This document shows, in pieces, positions 17,103 through 25,749 of a stretch of 39,857 nt of DNA. Both the position numbers and the translations under genes were made by a program. The DNA is taken from assembly GCA_016793165.1 (NCBI GenBank), contig JAEULA010000095.1, forward strand, positions 1 through 39,857, written 5' to 3'. Under the pieces are notes generated by a model. That model did no database searches. It saw nothing but the letters and a program-made list of their open reading frames with translations, and had not been told where the DNA came from. The stretch comes from Alphaproteobacteria bacterium. Its GTDB lineage: Bacteria > Pseudomonadota > Alphaproteobacteria > CACIAM-22H2. Positions within the stretch are counted from its first letter, which is position 1, and each line of letters starts with the position of its first letter.

Positions 17103-18716
17103 TCACTTCTTCTCGATGTTCCACATCGGCGGCAGCGACGGCATCGTGATGACGCCGGACAGCCGGTCCGAGCGGTACGCGACCGGGTTGGTCCATTGCG
17201 CGAACGAGATGTAGGGGATCTGCTCGTAGGCGCGCTTCGAGATCTCGACCGCGATCTGCTTCCGCTTGGCCAGGTCCGGCGCGAAGGCCCAGGAGGTGCG
17301 GATCTCCTCGAACTTGGGATCGCACGGCCAGCCGAACCATGCCTTCTCGCAGCCCATGGCGAGCGAGGTGTGCGTCATCGGGCTCGCCGAGTTCAGCACC
17401 GTCGTACCCGTGATGAAGATGTTCCAGCCGCCCTGCGCGGGCGGCTCCTTCTTCGCGCGGCGCGAGACCACCGAACCCCAGTCCATCGACTGGACATCCA
17501 GCTTGAGGAAGCCCGCCTTGCGCAGCTGCTGCGCGAGGACGAGCCCGGCCGGCGTGATGTACTGGTGATCCGTCGCCTGCAGGATCGTGATCGGCTCGCC
17601 GTTGTAGCCGGCCTCCTTAAAGAGCTGCTCGGCCTTCTTGTAGTCCTTCGCCGCCTTGTAGGGCTCGCTGCCCGCGTCGGTCTCCATGTCGACCGCGCAT
17701 CCGAAATACGAGAAGCACAGCTTCTGGAGCTTCTTGTCGGCGGCGATCGTGTTGAGATAGTCGGCGTTGCTGATGATGTGGAGCAGCGCCTGGCGCGCCT
17801 TCACGTTGTTGAAGGGCGGATGGAGATGGTTCATCTGGATGATGCCCATCGTGCCCATCGCCGGATGCGTCTCCAGCTTGATGCCGGGAGTGCCCTCGAG
17901 GATCGGCAGGAAGTCCGGCTGCGGGTTCTCGAGGAAGTCGATCTCGCCGTTGACCAGCGCGGACTGCGCCGTCTGCGGATCCGACATCCACACGTATTCG
18001 ACGCGGTCGACCTTCACGACCTTGCCGCCGGCGTGGCCCGAAGCCGGCTCCTTGCGCGGCACGTAGTCCTTGAACTTCGTGTAGACGGTCTTGCTGCCCG
18101 GGACCCACTCGTCGCGCTTGAAGGCGAAGGGGCCGGAGCCGACGACCTCCTGGATCTGCTGGAACGGATCGACCATCGCCTCCTTCTCGCGCATGATGAA
18201 CGGCACGCTCGTCCCGGACTTCGCGAGCGTGTCGATCAGCAGGCCGTAGGCTTCGGTGAGTGTCCAGACGAAGGTCTTGTCGTCCTTCGCATTCAGCGAC
18301 GCGGTGTAGCCGAACAGCGTCTTGCCGGCGCCGTCCCGCTTGCCCCAGCGCTGCATCGAGGCGATGACGTCCTTGGTCGTCACCGGCGAGCCGTCGTGGA
18401 ACTTGAGGCCGTCGCGCAGGGTGAAGGTGTAGACCTTGCGGTCGTCGCTGACGCTCCAGCTCTCGACCATCTGCGGCTGCGGCTTGAGGTTGATGTCGCT
18501 CGAGAACAGCGTGTCGTAGACCATCAGCCCGTGGATCCCGGCGATGGTCTGGGTCGTCCAGAACGGGTCGAGCGTGCGGACGTCGGCGTGCATGGTCACG
18601 CGCAGCGTCTTGGGCTGCTGCGCCGGGGCCGCCGCCGGCGTTGTCAGGGCGAGGATCGCGCCGAGCGCGGCGGCAGGGGCGAACCACGAGCGCGGCCGAG
18701 TGGGACGGGAGTCCAT
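17103..18716 (-). CDS. Periplasmic binding protein, peptide/opine/nickel family 5 (second of two)
   Basis: 537 residues from the ATG at 18716, which is preceded by AGGAGGAACG. The frame upstream is a GC shadow of the other binding-protein gene. The signal peptide SWFAPAAALGAILALTTPAAAPAQ is cut near residue 33. Family 5 features follow: LRVTMHADVRTLDPFWTTQ, the DTLFSSDINLKPQPQMVESWSVSDDRKVYTFTLR segment split over the first lobe, LKFHDGSPVTTKDVIASMQRWG, and GSGPFAFKRDEWVPGS. Other members bind peptides, opines, glutathione or amines. It is directly upstream of the two permeases. It has its own candidate promoter and a terminator after it, so it may be the most abundant product of the block. 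Confidence 0.92.
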   Translation of the reverse strand: MDSRPTRPRSWFAPAAALGAILALTTPAAAPAQQPKTLRVTMHADVRTLDPFWTTQTIAGIHGLMVYDTLFSSDINLKPQPQMVESWSVSDDRKVYTFTLRDGLKFHDGSPVTTKDVIASMQRWGKRDGAGKTLFGYTASLNAKDDKTFVWTLTEAYGLLIDTLAKSGTSVPFIMREKEAMVDPFQQIQEVVGSGPFAFKRDEWVPGSKTVYTKFKDYVPRKEPASGHAGGKVVKVDRVEYVWMSDPQTAQSALVNGEIDFLENPQPDFLPILEGTPGIKLETHPAMGTMGIIQMNHLHPPFNNVKARQALLHIISNADYLNTIAADKKLQKLCFSYFGCAVDMETDAGSEPYKAAKDYKKAEQLFKEAGYNGEPITILQATDHQYITPAGLVLAQQLRKAGFLKLDVQSMDWGSVVSRRAKKEPPAQGGWNIFITGTTVLNSASPMTHTSLAMGCEKAWFGWPCDPKFEEIRTSWAFAPDLAKRKQIAVEISKRAYEQIPYISFAQWTNPVAYRSDRLSGVITMPSLPPMWNIEKK

Positions 18717-18771
18717 CGTTCCTCCTGGAGTGCTGACCGCGGCGCGCGGGAATGCCGCCGACGACCCGGTT

Positions 18772-18801
18772 ACCGTAGAGGAATTCAGACCGCCCGGCCA
18801 A
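18772..18801 (-). promoter_or_regulatory. Candidate promoter for the 537-aa binding-protein gene
   Basis: On the minus strand TTGGCC (complement of 18796-18801) and TACGGT (complement of 18772-18777) are 18 bases apart, and the ATG follows about 55 bases after the -10. It is a sigma-70-like match of moderate quality. Confidence 0.35.
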
Positions 18802-18810
18802 GGCCGGAAC

Positions 18811-18834
18811 GCGCCGCCGGTCGCGCGGCGGCGC
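18811..18834 (-). terminator. GC hairpin after the first binding-protein gene
   Basis: GCGCCGCCG (18811-18819) pairs perfectly with CGGCGGCGC (18826-18834) across a six-base loop. It begins seven bases after the stop of the 512-aa binding-protein gene. There is no T tract, so it may stabilise the mRNA end rather than terminate transcription. Confidence 0.35.
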
Positions 18835-18841
18835 GGCCGCG

Positions 18842-20380
18842 TCACTCGCGCCAGCGCATGCGGTTGACGAACATCCCCTCCTGGGCCGTCGGGCGCCAGA
18901 CGAGCTGGCGCGCCGTGCCGTAGATCACCGCCTGCTGGTAGAGCGGCACCGTCGCCGCATCGCGCGCGATGAGCTCGTAGACCTTGCGATAGGCCTTGAG
19001 CCGCTGCTCGGGGTCGAGCGTCGACCGGCCCGCATCGAGCGCCGCATCCATTTCGGGATTGCGATAGCGCGACCAGATCGATCCGCTGCGGAACAGCGGC
19101 TCGAGGATGCCCTCGACGTCGCCGCAGGTGCAGGTCCAGCGCTCCATGGCGAGATCGCCGGCATCCTCGGGCTTGCCCGTCGCGCGGCGCATGTAGGTCG
19201 CGACGTCGAAGCTCGCGATCCGGACCTTGAGTCCGGCCTCGGTCAGCATCTGCTGGATCGCCTGGACCACGCGCTGGTCGAAGACGGGTGCCGTGTTGAA
19301 CACGAGCTCCTGCTGCGCCGCCGCGCCCGCCTCCTGGACCAGGCGCTTGGCGAGCGCCGGGTCGTAGCGCGGCCCCTCGACGCCCTCGACCCAGCCGAAA
19401 GAGGCCGGCGAGCCGAAGATCGGCACGACCTTGTCCAGGCCACCGAGCAGCGCCTGCACGATCGTGTCGCGGTCGATCGCGTGCCACACGGCGCGCCGCA
19501 GCCGCGGGTCCGCGAGGGGACCTGTGAGCGTATTCAGCCTCAGCACCGCGACACGCTCGGTGAGGACGGTCACCGGCTGGACGCGCCGCTCGGCCCTGAG
19601 CTCGGCCACGTTGTCGGGGTTCAGCGTCACGATCAGGTCGGCGCGGCCGGTGCGCAGATTGGCCATGCGCGTGGCGGCATCGGGCACGGCATTGAACTCG
19701 ACGCGCGGGAAGCCCGGCTTGTCGCCCCAATATTCGGGATTTGCGGCAAGCACGACGCGCGCGCCGCGCTGCCACGACACGAAGCGGTAGGGCCCGCTGC
19801 CCACGGGCTGCAGCATGAAGGCCTCGCGGCCGACCCGCTCGACCACCGCACGCGGCACGATCGACAAATTGACGAGCTGCGCGAGCAGCACGGGATACGC
19901 CGTCTCGGTACGGACGCGCACCTTGTCGCCGGCCGTCGCCTCCGCCGCCACGATGCGGTTGAAGTTCGAGAGCTGCGGCGAGCGCAACGCTGGATCGATG
20001 ATCCGTCGGATGCTGAAGGCGACGTCCTCCGCGGTCAGCGGCGTCCCGTCATGGAAGCGCACGCCCGCCCGGATGTCGAACTCGACCTCGGTATCGGACA
20101 GGAATCGCCACGCGGTCGCGACCTGCGGCACGATGCGGCCGTCGTCGTCGCGGGTGACGAGATTGTCGAAGATGTTGCGGTAGACGGCGAAGCTGTCGTG
20201 GTTCGCCTGCATGTGCGGATCGAGCGTCGCGGGCTCGTTGACCAGGTCGATCGAGAGCACCTCGGCGCCGGCGCGGGCCGGATCGCCGGGGCCGAGCGCG
20301 GCGCCGGCGAGCGCCGCCAGCAGCGTCGCGCGCGCGACCTGCCGCACCAGAGAGACCGCCATCCCGTGCATCCTGCCCAT
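18842..20380 (-). CDS. Periplasmic binding protein, peptide/opine/nickel family 5 (first of two)
   Basis: 512 residues from the ATG at 20380, chosen because GGAGG stands seven bases before it; a GTG at 20401 is a weaker alternative. The leader MGRMHGMAVSLVRQVARATLLAALAGAALG ends near ARA. The mature protein shows VLSIDLVNEPATLDPHMQAN, then DNLVTRDDDGRIVPQVATAW, VRFHDGTPLTAEDVAFSIRRI and VGSGPYRFVSWQRG, all typical of DppA-like proteins. A C-terminal YELIARDAATVPLYQQAVIYG closes the second lobe. It differs clearly from the neighbouring binding protein, so the pair is not a recent duplication. Both may feed the same DppBC-like channel with different ligands. Confidence 0.92.
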   Translation of the reverse strand: MGRMHGMAVSLVRQVARATLLAALAGAALGPGDPARAGAEVLSIDLVNEPATLDPHMQANHDSFAVYRNIFDNLVTRDDDGRIVPQVATAWRFLSDTEVEFDIRAGVRFHDGTPLTAEDVAFSIRRIIDPALRSPQLSNFNRIVAAEATAGDKVRVRTETAYPVLLAQLVNLSIVPRAVVERVGREAFMLQPVGSGPYRFVSWQRGARVVLAANPEYWGDKPGFPRVEFNAVPDAATRMANLRTGRADLIVTLNPDNVAELRAERRVQPVTVLTERVAVLRLNTLTGPLADPRLRRAVWHAIDRDTIVQALLGGLDKVVPIFGSPASFGWVEGVEGPRYDPALAKRLVQEAGAAAQQELVFNTAPVFDQRVVQAIQQMLTEAGLKVRIASFDVATYMRRATGKPEDAGDLAMERWTCTCGDVEGILEPLFRSGSIWSRYRNPEMDAALDAGRSTLDPEQRLKAYRKVYELIARDAATVPLYQQAVIYGTARQLVWRPTAQEGMFVNRMRWRE

Positions 20381-20424
20381 CGTCCGACCTCCATCGCGCA
20401 CCGCGGGCCCGCCCGCCGCAACCA

Positions 20425-20453
20425 GGGAACGGGACGCATGCCTGCAGTGTCAA
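20425..20453 (-). promoter_or_regulatory. Candidate promoter upstream of the binding-protein genes
   Basis: A consensus TTGACA -35 on the minus strand (complement of 20448-20453) stands 17 bases from GTTCCC (complement of 20425-20430), a poor -10. It lies in the gap after sauT and about 65 bases before the ATG at 20380. It would make the transporter a unit separate from sauST. Confidence 0.4.
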
Positions 20454-20479
20454 TCCCGCTCCGGTAGCGCCCGGGCGGA

Positions 20480-22009
20480 TCAGGCGCCTCCGGGCTCGAG
20501 CAGCGCGAGGCGCTGCACCTTACCCGACGGCCCCTTGGGCAGTTCATCGACGAAGCGAAACAGCTTGGGCGTCTTGTACCGGCCGAGCTCGGCGAGGCAG
20601 TAGCCGCGCAGCGTCGCCTCGTCGCAGGCGACCCCGGGCTTGAGCACGATCGCGGCGAGGATGTCCTGGCCGTAGTTCGGATCGGGGATGCCGACCGCCG
20701 CCGCCTCGAGCACCGCCGGATGCGCCAGCAGCACCTCGTCGATCTCGCGCGGCGCGATGTTCTCGCCGCCCTTGATGATCAGCTCCTTGATGCGGCCGGT
20801 GACGAAGAAGAACCCGTCCGCATCGCGATGACCGAGATCCCCGGTGTGCAGCCAGCCGTCGGCATCGAGGGCCTCGGCCGTCTTGTCCGGCGCCTTGTAG
20901 TAGCCGGCCATCACGTTGGCGCCACGGAAATGGATCTCCCCGGTCTCGCCGTCGGGGAGCTCGCGGCCGTCGGGGCCGACGACGCGCGCGACGACGCCGC
21001 AGGGCAGGCCGACGCTGCCGTACTTGCGCCTGCCGGCATCCATCGGATTGCAGAACACGAGCGAGGCGGACTCCGTCATGCCCATGCCCTCGATGACGGG
21101 GATGCCGAAGAGGCGCTCGAAGGCGCGGTGCTGCTCGGGGGGCAGCGGCGCCGAGGCCGAGCGCCCGAAGCGCACATGCGCGAAACGCTCGACCTCCCTG
21201 CCGGCCGCGGCGTTGAGCAGGTACGCGATGATCGTCGGGACCATGTTGATCCACGTGCAGCGGTAGCGGGCCACGTCCTGCCACCAGCTCGTCACCGAGA
21301 AGCGGTGCGGCGCGACGATAGAGCCGCCGGACACGAACGGAGTCACCGTCGCGATGACCTGGCCGTTGATGTGGTAGAGCGGCAGAGAGCTCAGCACGCG
21401 ATCGTCGCGCGTCAGGGCGTGCCAGCCCGCCACCTGCGCGGCGGCGGCCAGCAGGTTGCGATGCGTCAGCACGACGCCCTTGGGCGTGCCGGTCGTGCCC
21501 GAGGTGTACATGAGCAGCGCCGGGTCGTCGGCGACGAGCCGCGGCAGCTCGGCCTCGATCGCGTCCGGCAGCGCGTCGCGCGCGTCCACGTCGATCACTT
21601 CGATCGCCACCGGCCGCTTCGCTGCCGCTGCCGCCTCGCGCAGCGCCGCCTCCTGCGCCGGCGCGGTGAACACGACCGCGGCGTCGCAGTGCTCGACGAC
21701 ATAGGCGAGCTGGCTGCGCTGGGCGCGCAGGTTCAGCGGGGCGACGACGTAGCCGCCGATCATCGCCGCCAGGAAGAGCAGCGTCGTCTGGTATCCGTTC
21801 TCGAGGAACAGCGCGACCTTGTCGCCGGGCTTCGCGCCGCGCACCCGGAGATGCCCCGAGAGCCGGCGCGTCTGGCGCAACAGCTCGCCGTAGGTCAGCG
21901 TGCGCCCCGCCTCGTGGCTGTTGTCAGGCGCGATCAGCAGCGGGGCGTCGGGATCGCGCGCCACATGCGCGAGCAGCGCGGCGCGCAGCGTCGTCGGCGG
22001 CTCGGTCAT
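20480..22009 (-). CDS. sauT: AMP-forming acyl-CoA ligase, probably sulfoacetate-CoA ligase (SauT-like)
   Basis: 509 residues of the ANL superfamily. The ATP loop is YTSGTTGTPKGVVLTHRN, A5 is GMGMTESAS, the hinge region is GWLHTGDLGHRDADGFFFVTGR with IKELIIKGGENIAPREID, and the catalytic lysine lies in PKGPSGKVQRL near the C-terminus. It activates a carboxylate as acyl-AMP and transfers it to CoA. The start is fused to the stop of the acylating aldehyde dehydrogenase (ATGA overlap at 22006-22009). The pair sauS-sauT is the known sulfoacetate module, in which the ligase makes sulfoacetyl-CoA and SauS reduces it to sulfoacetaldehyde. Specificity rests on that neighbour, because the ligase alone would be called only a general acyl-CoA synthetase. 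Confidence 0.7.
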   Translation of the reverse strand: MTEPPTTLRAALLAHVARDPDAPLLIAPDNSHEAGRTLTYGELLRQTRRLSGHLRVRGAKPGDKVALFLENGYQTTLLFLAAMIGGYVVAPLNLRAQRSQLAYVVEHCDAAVVFTAPAQEAALREAAAAAKRPVAIEVIDVDARDALPDAIEAELPRLVADDPALLMYTSGTTGTPKGVVLTHRNLLAAAAQVAGWHALTRDDRVLSSLPLYHINGQVIATVTPFVSGGSIVAPHRFSVTSWWQDVARYRCTWINMVPTIIAYLLNAAAGREVERFAHVRFGRSASAPLPPEQHRAFERLFGIPVIEGMGMTESASLVFCNPMDAGRRKYGSVGLPCGVVARVVGPDGRELPDGETGEIHFRGANVMAGYYKAPDKTAEALDADGWLHTGDLGHRDADGFFFVTGRIKELIIKGGENIAPREIDEVLLAHPAVLEAAAVGIPDPNYGQDILAAIVLKPGVACDEATLRGYCLAELGRYKTPKLFRFVDELPKGPSGKVQRLALLEPGGA

Positions 22010-23436
22010 CGTGGGCCGACCGCCGCGAAGTAGTCCGCGAAGACCTCGGCGGGCTCCGGCTTCTCCTCGGGGATCGGCCGCGAGATCCGCGTGATGTTGA
22101 GGAAGTGCCGGTAGGTCAGGTTCTCGGAGAAGTTGTTGCGCCCCCAGGTGCCGCAGCCCATCGACAGCGAGAACGGCAGCCCATTGTCGAAGCTGCCGCC
22201 GGTGGCGATGCAGTGCGCCTGGTTGACGATCACCCGCGACACCGGCAGGTGGTGGCCGAGCTCGAGCGCATGCGCGTCGTTCAGCGAGTGCAGGCCGACC
22301 GAATGCCCCGCGCCCTGGTGCGCGTAGATCGCGGCGACGATCTGCTGCGCGTGCTCGAAGTCGTGCGCCCGGTAGACGGTCAGGACGGGCGAGAGCTTCT
22401 CGCCGGAGAACGGGTGGTCGCGCCCCATCCGCGTCTCCTCGACCAGGAGGAAGCGCGCGCCCAGGGCCGCGCCGCCGAGCCCGGCCCGACGCGCGATCGT
22501 CGGCGCGTCCCTGGCGATCAGCTCGGCATTGAGCTTGCCGTCGGGCCACAGTGCCGCCTGGAGCTGCGCGCGACCCGCCGCGTCCAGCATCACGCCGCCC
22601 TCGTCGGTCAACGCCCGGATCGTCCTGGCATAGACGGCCTCGAGGATCACGACGCTGTTCTCCGACGAGCAGCTCGTCGCGTTGTCGAACGTCTTGGAGC
22701 GCGCGATGAGGGCCGCCGCCGCGGCGCAGTCGGCGGACTCGTCCACGATGCTCGCCACGTTGCCGGCACCCACGCCGAAGGCCGGCGTGCCGCTCGCGTA
22801 GGCCGCGCGGATGTTCGCCTGCGAGCCGGTGGCGACGACCAGGTCCGCACCGCGCATCAGCGCCTGGGTCGTCTCCTTCGTCACCGGCGCGGGCAGCATC
22901 TGCACGAGGTCCGCCGGCGCGCCGAGACGCGCGAGCTCGGCGTGCACGAACTCGACCAGGCGGCGGCACGTCGTCCAGCCCTTGGGCGACGGCGCGACGA
23001 TGACCGCGTTGCGGCCCTTGAGCGCATTGATGATCTTGTTCGCCGGCGTGGCGGCCGGATTGGTGGAGGGGGTGATCGCCGCCACGACGCCGACCGGTCG
23101 GGCGATCTCGACGATGCCCTTGGCCCAGTCCTCGGCGATGACGCCCACGCTCCGGGCCTCGCGCAGGTCGCGCAGCAGGCCGAGGGTCTTGCGGTGGTTC
23201 TTGAGGATCTTGTCGTCGACATTGCCGAGGCCCGTGTCGGCGACCGCGAGCCCGGCGAGCTCGCGATTGCGGCCTGGCTCCATGATCGCCCAGCCGGCCG
23301 CCGCCACGAGCAGGTCGGCCGCGGCCTGGTCGTAGCCGTCGATCGCGCGCTGCGCCTGCCGGGCGCGGGCGAGCAGCGGCGCGACGATGGCGGCGGCAGG
23401 GGAGTCCTGGGACGGCGGGCTGGGCATGAGTCGCAT
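22006..23436 (-). CDS. sauS: Acylating aldehyde dehydrogenase, probably sulfoacetaldehyde dehydrogenase (SauS)
   Basis: 476 residues from the ATG at 23436; the ATG at 23427 is equally possible, since neither has a clear ribosome site. The CoA-acylating aldehyde dehydrogenase family is shown by VVAAITPSTNPAATPANKIINALKGRN, the GSQANIRAAYASGTPAFGVGAGNV cofactor region and catalytic Cys256 in NATSCSSENS. The C-terminal GGSFDNGLPFSLSMGCGTWG and LTYRHFLNITRISRPI match my memory of SauS proteins better than AdhE or EutE. The reaction would be sulfoacetyl-CoA to or from sulfoacetaldehyde with NADP(H). It is coupled to sauT by a four-base overlap. Xsc, which would consume sulfoacetaldehyde, is not in the window, nor is a SauU or taurine transporter. 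Confidence 0.75.
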   Translation of the reverse strand: MRLMPSPPSQDSPAAAIVAPLLARARQAQRAIDGYDQAAADLLVAAAGWAIMEPGRNRELAGLAVADTGLGNVDDKILKNHRKTLGLLRDLREARSVGVIAEDWAKGIVEIARPVGVVAAITPSTNPAATPANKIINALKGRNAVIVAPSPKGWTTCRRLVEFVHAELARLGAPADLVQMLPAPVTKETTQALMRGADLVVATGSQANIRAAYASGTPAFGVGAGNVASIVDESADCAAAAALIARSKTFDNATSCSSENSVVILEAVYARTIRALTDEGGVMLDAAGRAQLQAALWPDGKLNAELIARDAPTIARRAGLGGAALGARFLLVEETRMGRDHPFSGEKLSPVLTVYRAHDFEHAQQIVAAIYAHQGAGHSVGLHSLNDAHALELGHHLPVSRVIVNQAHCIATGGSFDNGLPFSLSMGCGTWGRNNFSENLTYRHFLNITRISRPIPEEKPEPAEVFADYFAAVGPR

Positions 23437-23529
23437 CCGGTCGAAGCGCCGCAACGATTCGCACGAAATGCGCCCGATGTCGCGGGTGCCGTCGCGCGGA
23501 TCCTCCGTTGCGCCGGAGCCGGCGCAGCG

Positions 23530-25749
23530 CTAGGCGCTGCCCTTCTCCAGCGCCTCCTTCACGCGCGCGCGGGTGAAGGGCACGGTCCGCAGCCGCGCGC
23601 CCGTCGCATCGAAGATCGCGTTGGCGAGCGCCGCCGCCACGGGCGCGGTCGCTGCCTCGCCCCCGCCGAGCGGCGGTTCGGTCGGACGATCGACGAGGTC
23701 GATCCGCAGCTCCGGCACGTCGGGAAAGGTCAGGATCGGATAGCTCGCCCAGTCGAGGCTCGTGACCCGCGAGCGGTCGAAGGCGACCTCCTCGAACAGC
23801 GTGCGGCTCAGCGTCTGGTAGATGTTGCCTTCGATCTGCTGGCGCAGCCCGTCGGGATTGATGATCAGCCCGCAATCGTGTCCGCAGGCGATGCGCACGA
23901 CCTTGACGGCGCCCGACGCGCGATCGACCTCGACCTCCATGCCGATGGCGACATAGGTCTCGTTGAACTTGTAGTGGACATAGGCGATGCCGCGACCGCG
24001 GCCGTCCCGGCGCGGCGCGGCCCGCACTTCCCAGCTCATCAGGGTCGCGGCACGCTTCATCACCTCGATGCCGCGCGGATCGCGCAGCCCGGCGAGCCGG
24101 AACTCGAGCGGATCCCGGCCCGCGGCGAAAGCGAGCTCGTCGACGACGCTCTCGACCGCGAAGCTGTTGGCGATCTTTCCCGGGGCGCGGATGTTGCTCG
24201 GACGCAGCGGCGAGTCCTCGAGCCAGTGCACGACCACCTCGGTATTCGGCGACACGTAGGGCGCGCTCGCATTCTGGCTGATCAGCCCGGTCGAGATGCC
24301 CTGGCGCTGGACGATCCCGGCGTCCGCCGGGCCGAGCAGCGGAATGTTCGGCAGGTTCGCCGTGGCCTTGGGCAGCCACATCTCCGTGCGCCATGCGCCG
24401 ATGCCGCCGTCCGGACCGAGCGACGCGGAGATCGCGAGCAGCTGCGGCGGCCCCTTGGGGTCCCAGCCATGCTCGTCCTCGCGCGTCCATTGCAGGCGGA
24501 CGGGTCGCCCGATCGCCCGGGAGATCAGCGCGGCGTCGGCCGAGGCGTCGTCGTGGCCGTTCATCCCGTAGCAGCCGGCACCGTCGAGATAGACGACGCG
24601 CACCGCCGCCGGCGCGAGGCCCAGCACGGTCGCCAGCACGCGGCGCAGGCGATGCGTCGCCTGCGAGGCGCTCCAGACCGTCGCCTTGCCGTCGCGCACG
24701 TCGGCCACGGCGCAAGACGGGCCCATCGAGGCGTGGCTCTGGAGCGGCCAGTAGTAGGTGCCGCCGACGCGACGGGTCGCCGCTGCGAGCTGCCCTTCGG
24801 CATCGCCGCGCTTGACGATCGTCTCGTCCCCGGCGAACGGCCCGCGCTGCATCCAATCCTTCACGCCGTCGTGGCCGACCAGCCGGGCCGCCGGCGACCA
24901 GCCGGCCTTGAGCGCCCGGTGCGCCTTCACCGCCGACCATTCGTCGTCCGCGACCACGGCAAGGAAATCCCTGATGCGAACCACGCGCGCGCCGGCGATC
25001 CCGGCGATCGACGCTTCGTCGACCGATTCGAGCGTCGCGCCCACGGCGGCCGGGCGGACGACGCGCGCATGGACCATCCCCGGGACGGCGAAGTCGTGCA
25101 CGTAGACATGGCGGCCGGTGACCTTCGCCGGCACGTCGGGACGCGCCAGCGGCTTGCCGACGAGGCGGTAGCTCGCCGGGGGCTTGAGCGCCGCCTTCTC
25201 GTCGAGCTTCAGGCCGAAGCGGCGGCCGCCGATCAGCGCGCCGAAGCCCAACCCCTCGCCCCCCGATCGCGGGCGCACGACGCCGTCGACGACCTCCAGC
25301 TCGGCCACAGGCCGGCCGAGACGCTCGGCGGCCATGCCGAGCAGTGCCGCGCGCGCGGTCGCAGCCGCCTGACGGATCTGCACGCCGCCGCGCATGATGC
25401 CGGTGCTGCCCGCGGTCGGACCCTGATCGGGCGTGAGCGCCGAATCGCCCTCGACGAGATCGATGCGCTCGACGCCGATGTCGAGCTCCTCGGCCGCCAT
25501 CTGGCGCACCGCGATGCGCAGACCCTGCCCGAGATCGACCTTGCCGCAGAACAGCGTCACGCGGCCGTCCTGGTGGATCGCGAAATAGCCGTCGACCTCG
25601 CCGGGATCGAGCGGCTTGCCGAGCGACGCCTCGGCCGCGGGCAGCGCCTGGGCATCGGCGTCGCGCGGCGCGCCCAGTGCGACGACCAGGGCGCCGCCGG
25701 CGCGCAGCAGATCGCGGCGCGACGGCCGCGGAATCATCGTCGACGTCAC
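23530..25749 (-). CDS. Molybdopterin-binding large subunit of a xanthine-dehydrogenase-family hydroxylase (IorB-like), Tat-exported
   Basis: 739 residues from a GTG at 25749 that overlaps the stop of the small subunit (GTGA); an ATG at 25737 is the alternative. The N-terminus SRRDLLRAGGALVVALGAPRDADAQA is a twin-arginine signal, so the enzyme works in the periplasm. Domain landmarks are KVDLGQGLRIAVRQMAAEELDI, the GSTGIMRGGVQIRQAA segment, YVHDFAVPGMVHARVVRP, GYGMNGHDDASADAALIS-like molybdopterin contacts, and a C-terminal GGGEAATAPVAAALANAIFDATG that holds the catalytic glutamate. Relatives are isoquinoline 1-oxidoreductase and aldehyde dehydrogenases of the two-subunit type. Electrons would leave through the [2Fe-2S] subunit to a cytochrome. 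Substrate unknown: an N-heterocycle or an aldehyde. Confidence 0.88.
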   Translation of the reverse strand: MTSTMIPRPSRRDLLRAGGALVVALGAPRDADAQALPAAEASLGKPLDPGEVDGYFAIHQDGRVTLFCGKVDLGQGLRIAVRQMAAEELDIGVERIDLVEGDSALTPDQGPTAGSTGIMRGGVQIRQAAATARAALLGMAAERLGRPVAELEVVDGVVRPRSGGEGLGFGALIGGRRFGLKLDEKAALKPPASYRLVGKPLARPDVPAKVTGRHVYVHDFAVPGMVHARVVRPAAVGATLESVDEASIAGIAGARVVRIRDFLAVVADDEWSAVKAHRALKAGWSPAARLVGHDGVKDWMQRGPFAGDETIVKRGDAEGQLAAATRRVGGTYYWPLQSHASMGPSCAVADVRDGKATVWSASQATHRLRRVLATVLGLAPAAVRVVYLDGAGCYGMNGHDDASADAALISRAIGRPVRLQWTREDEHGWDPKGPPQLLAISASLGPDGGIGAWRTEMWLPKATANLPNIPLLGPADAGIVQRQGISTGLISQNASAPYVSPNTEVVVHWLEDSPLRPSNIRAPGKIANSFAVESVVDELAFAAGRDPLEFRLAGLRDPRGIEVMKRAATLMSWEVRAAPRRDGRGRGIAYVHYKFNETYVAIGMEVEVDRASGAVKVVRIACGHDCGLIINPDGLRQQIEGNIYQTLSRTLFEEVAFDRSRVTSLDWASYPILTFPDVPELRIDLVDRPTEPPLGGGEAATAPVAAALANAIFDATGARLRTVPFTRARVKEALEKGSA

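Noticed and set aside
15788..17149. A 453-codon plus-strand frame over the DppBC permeases
   Set aside because: Charge-rich shadow of membrane-helix codons; the minus-strand genes are unambiguous.
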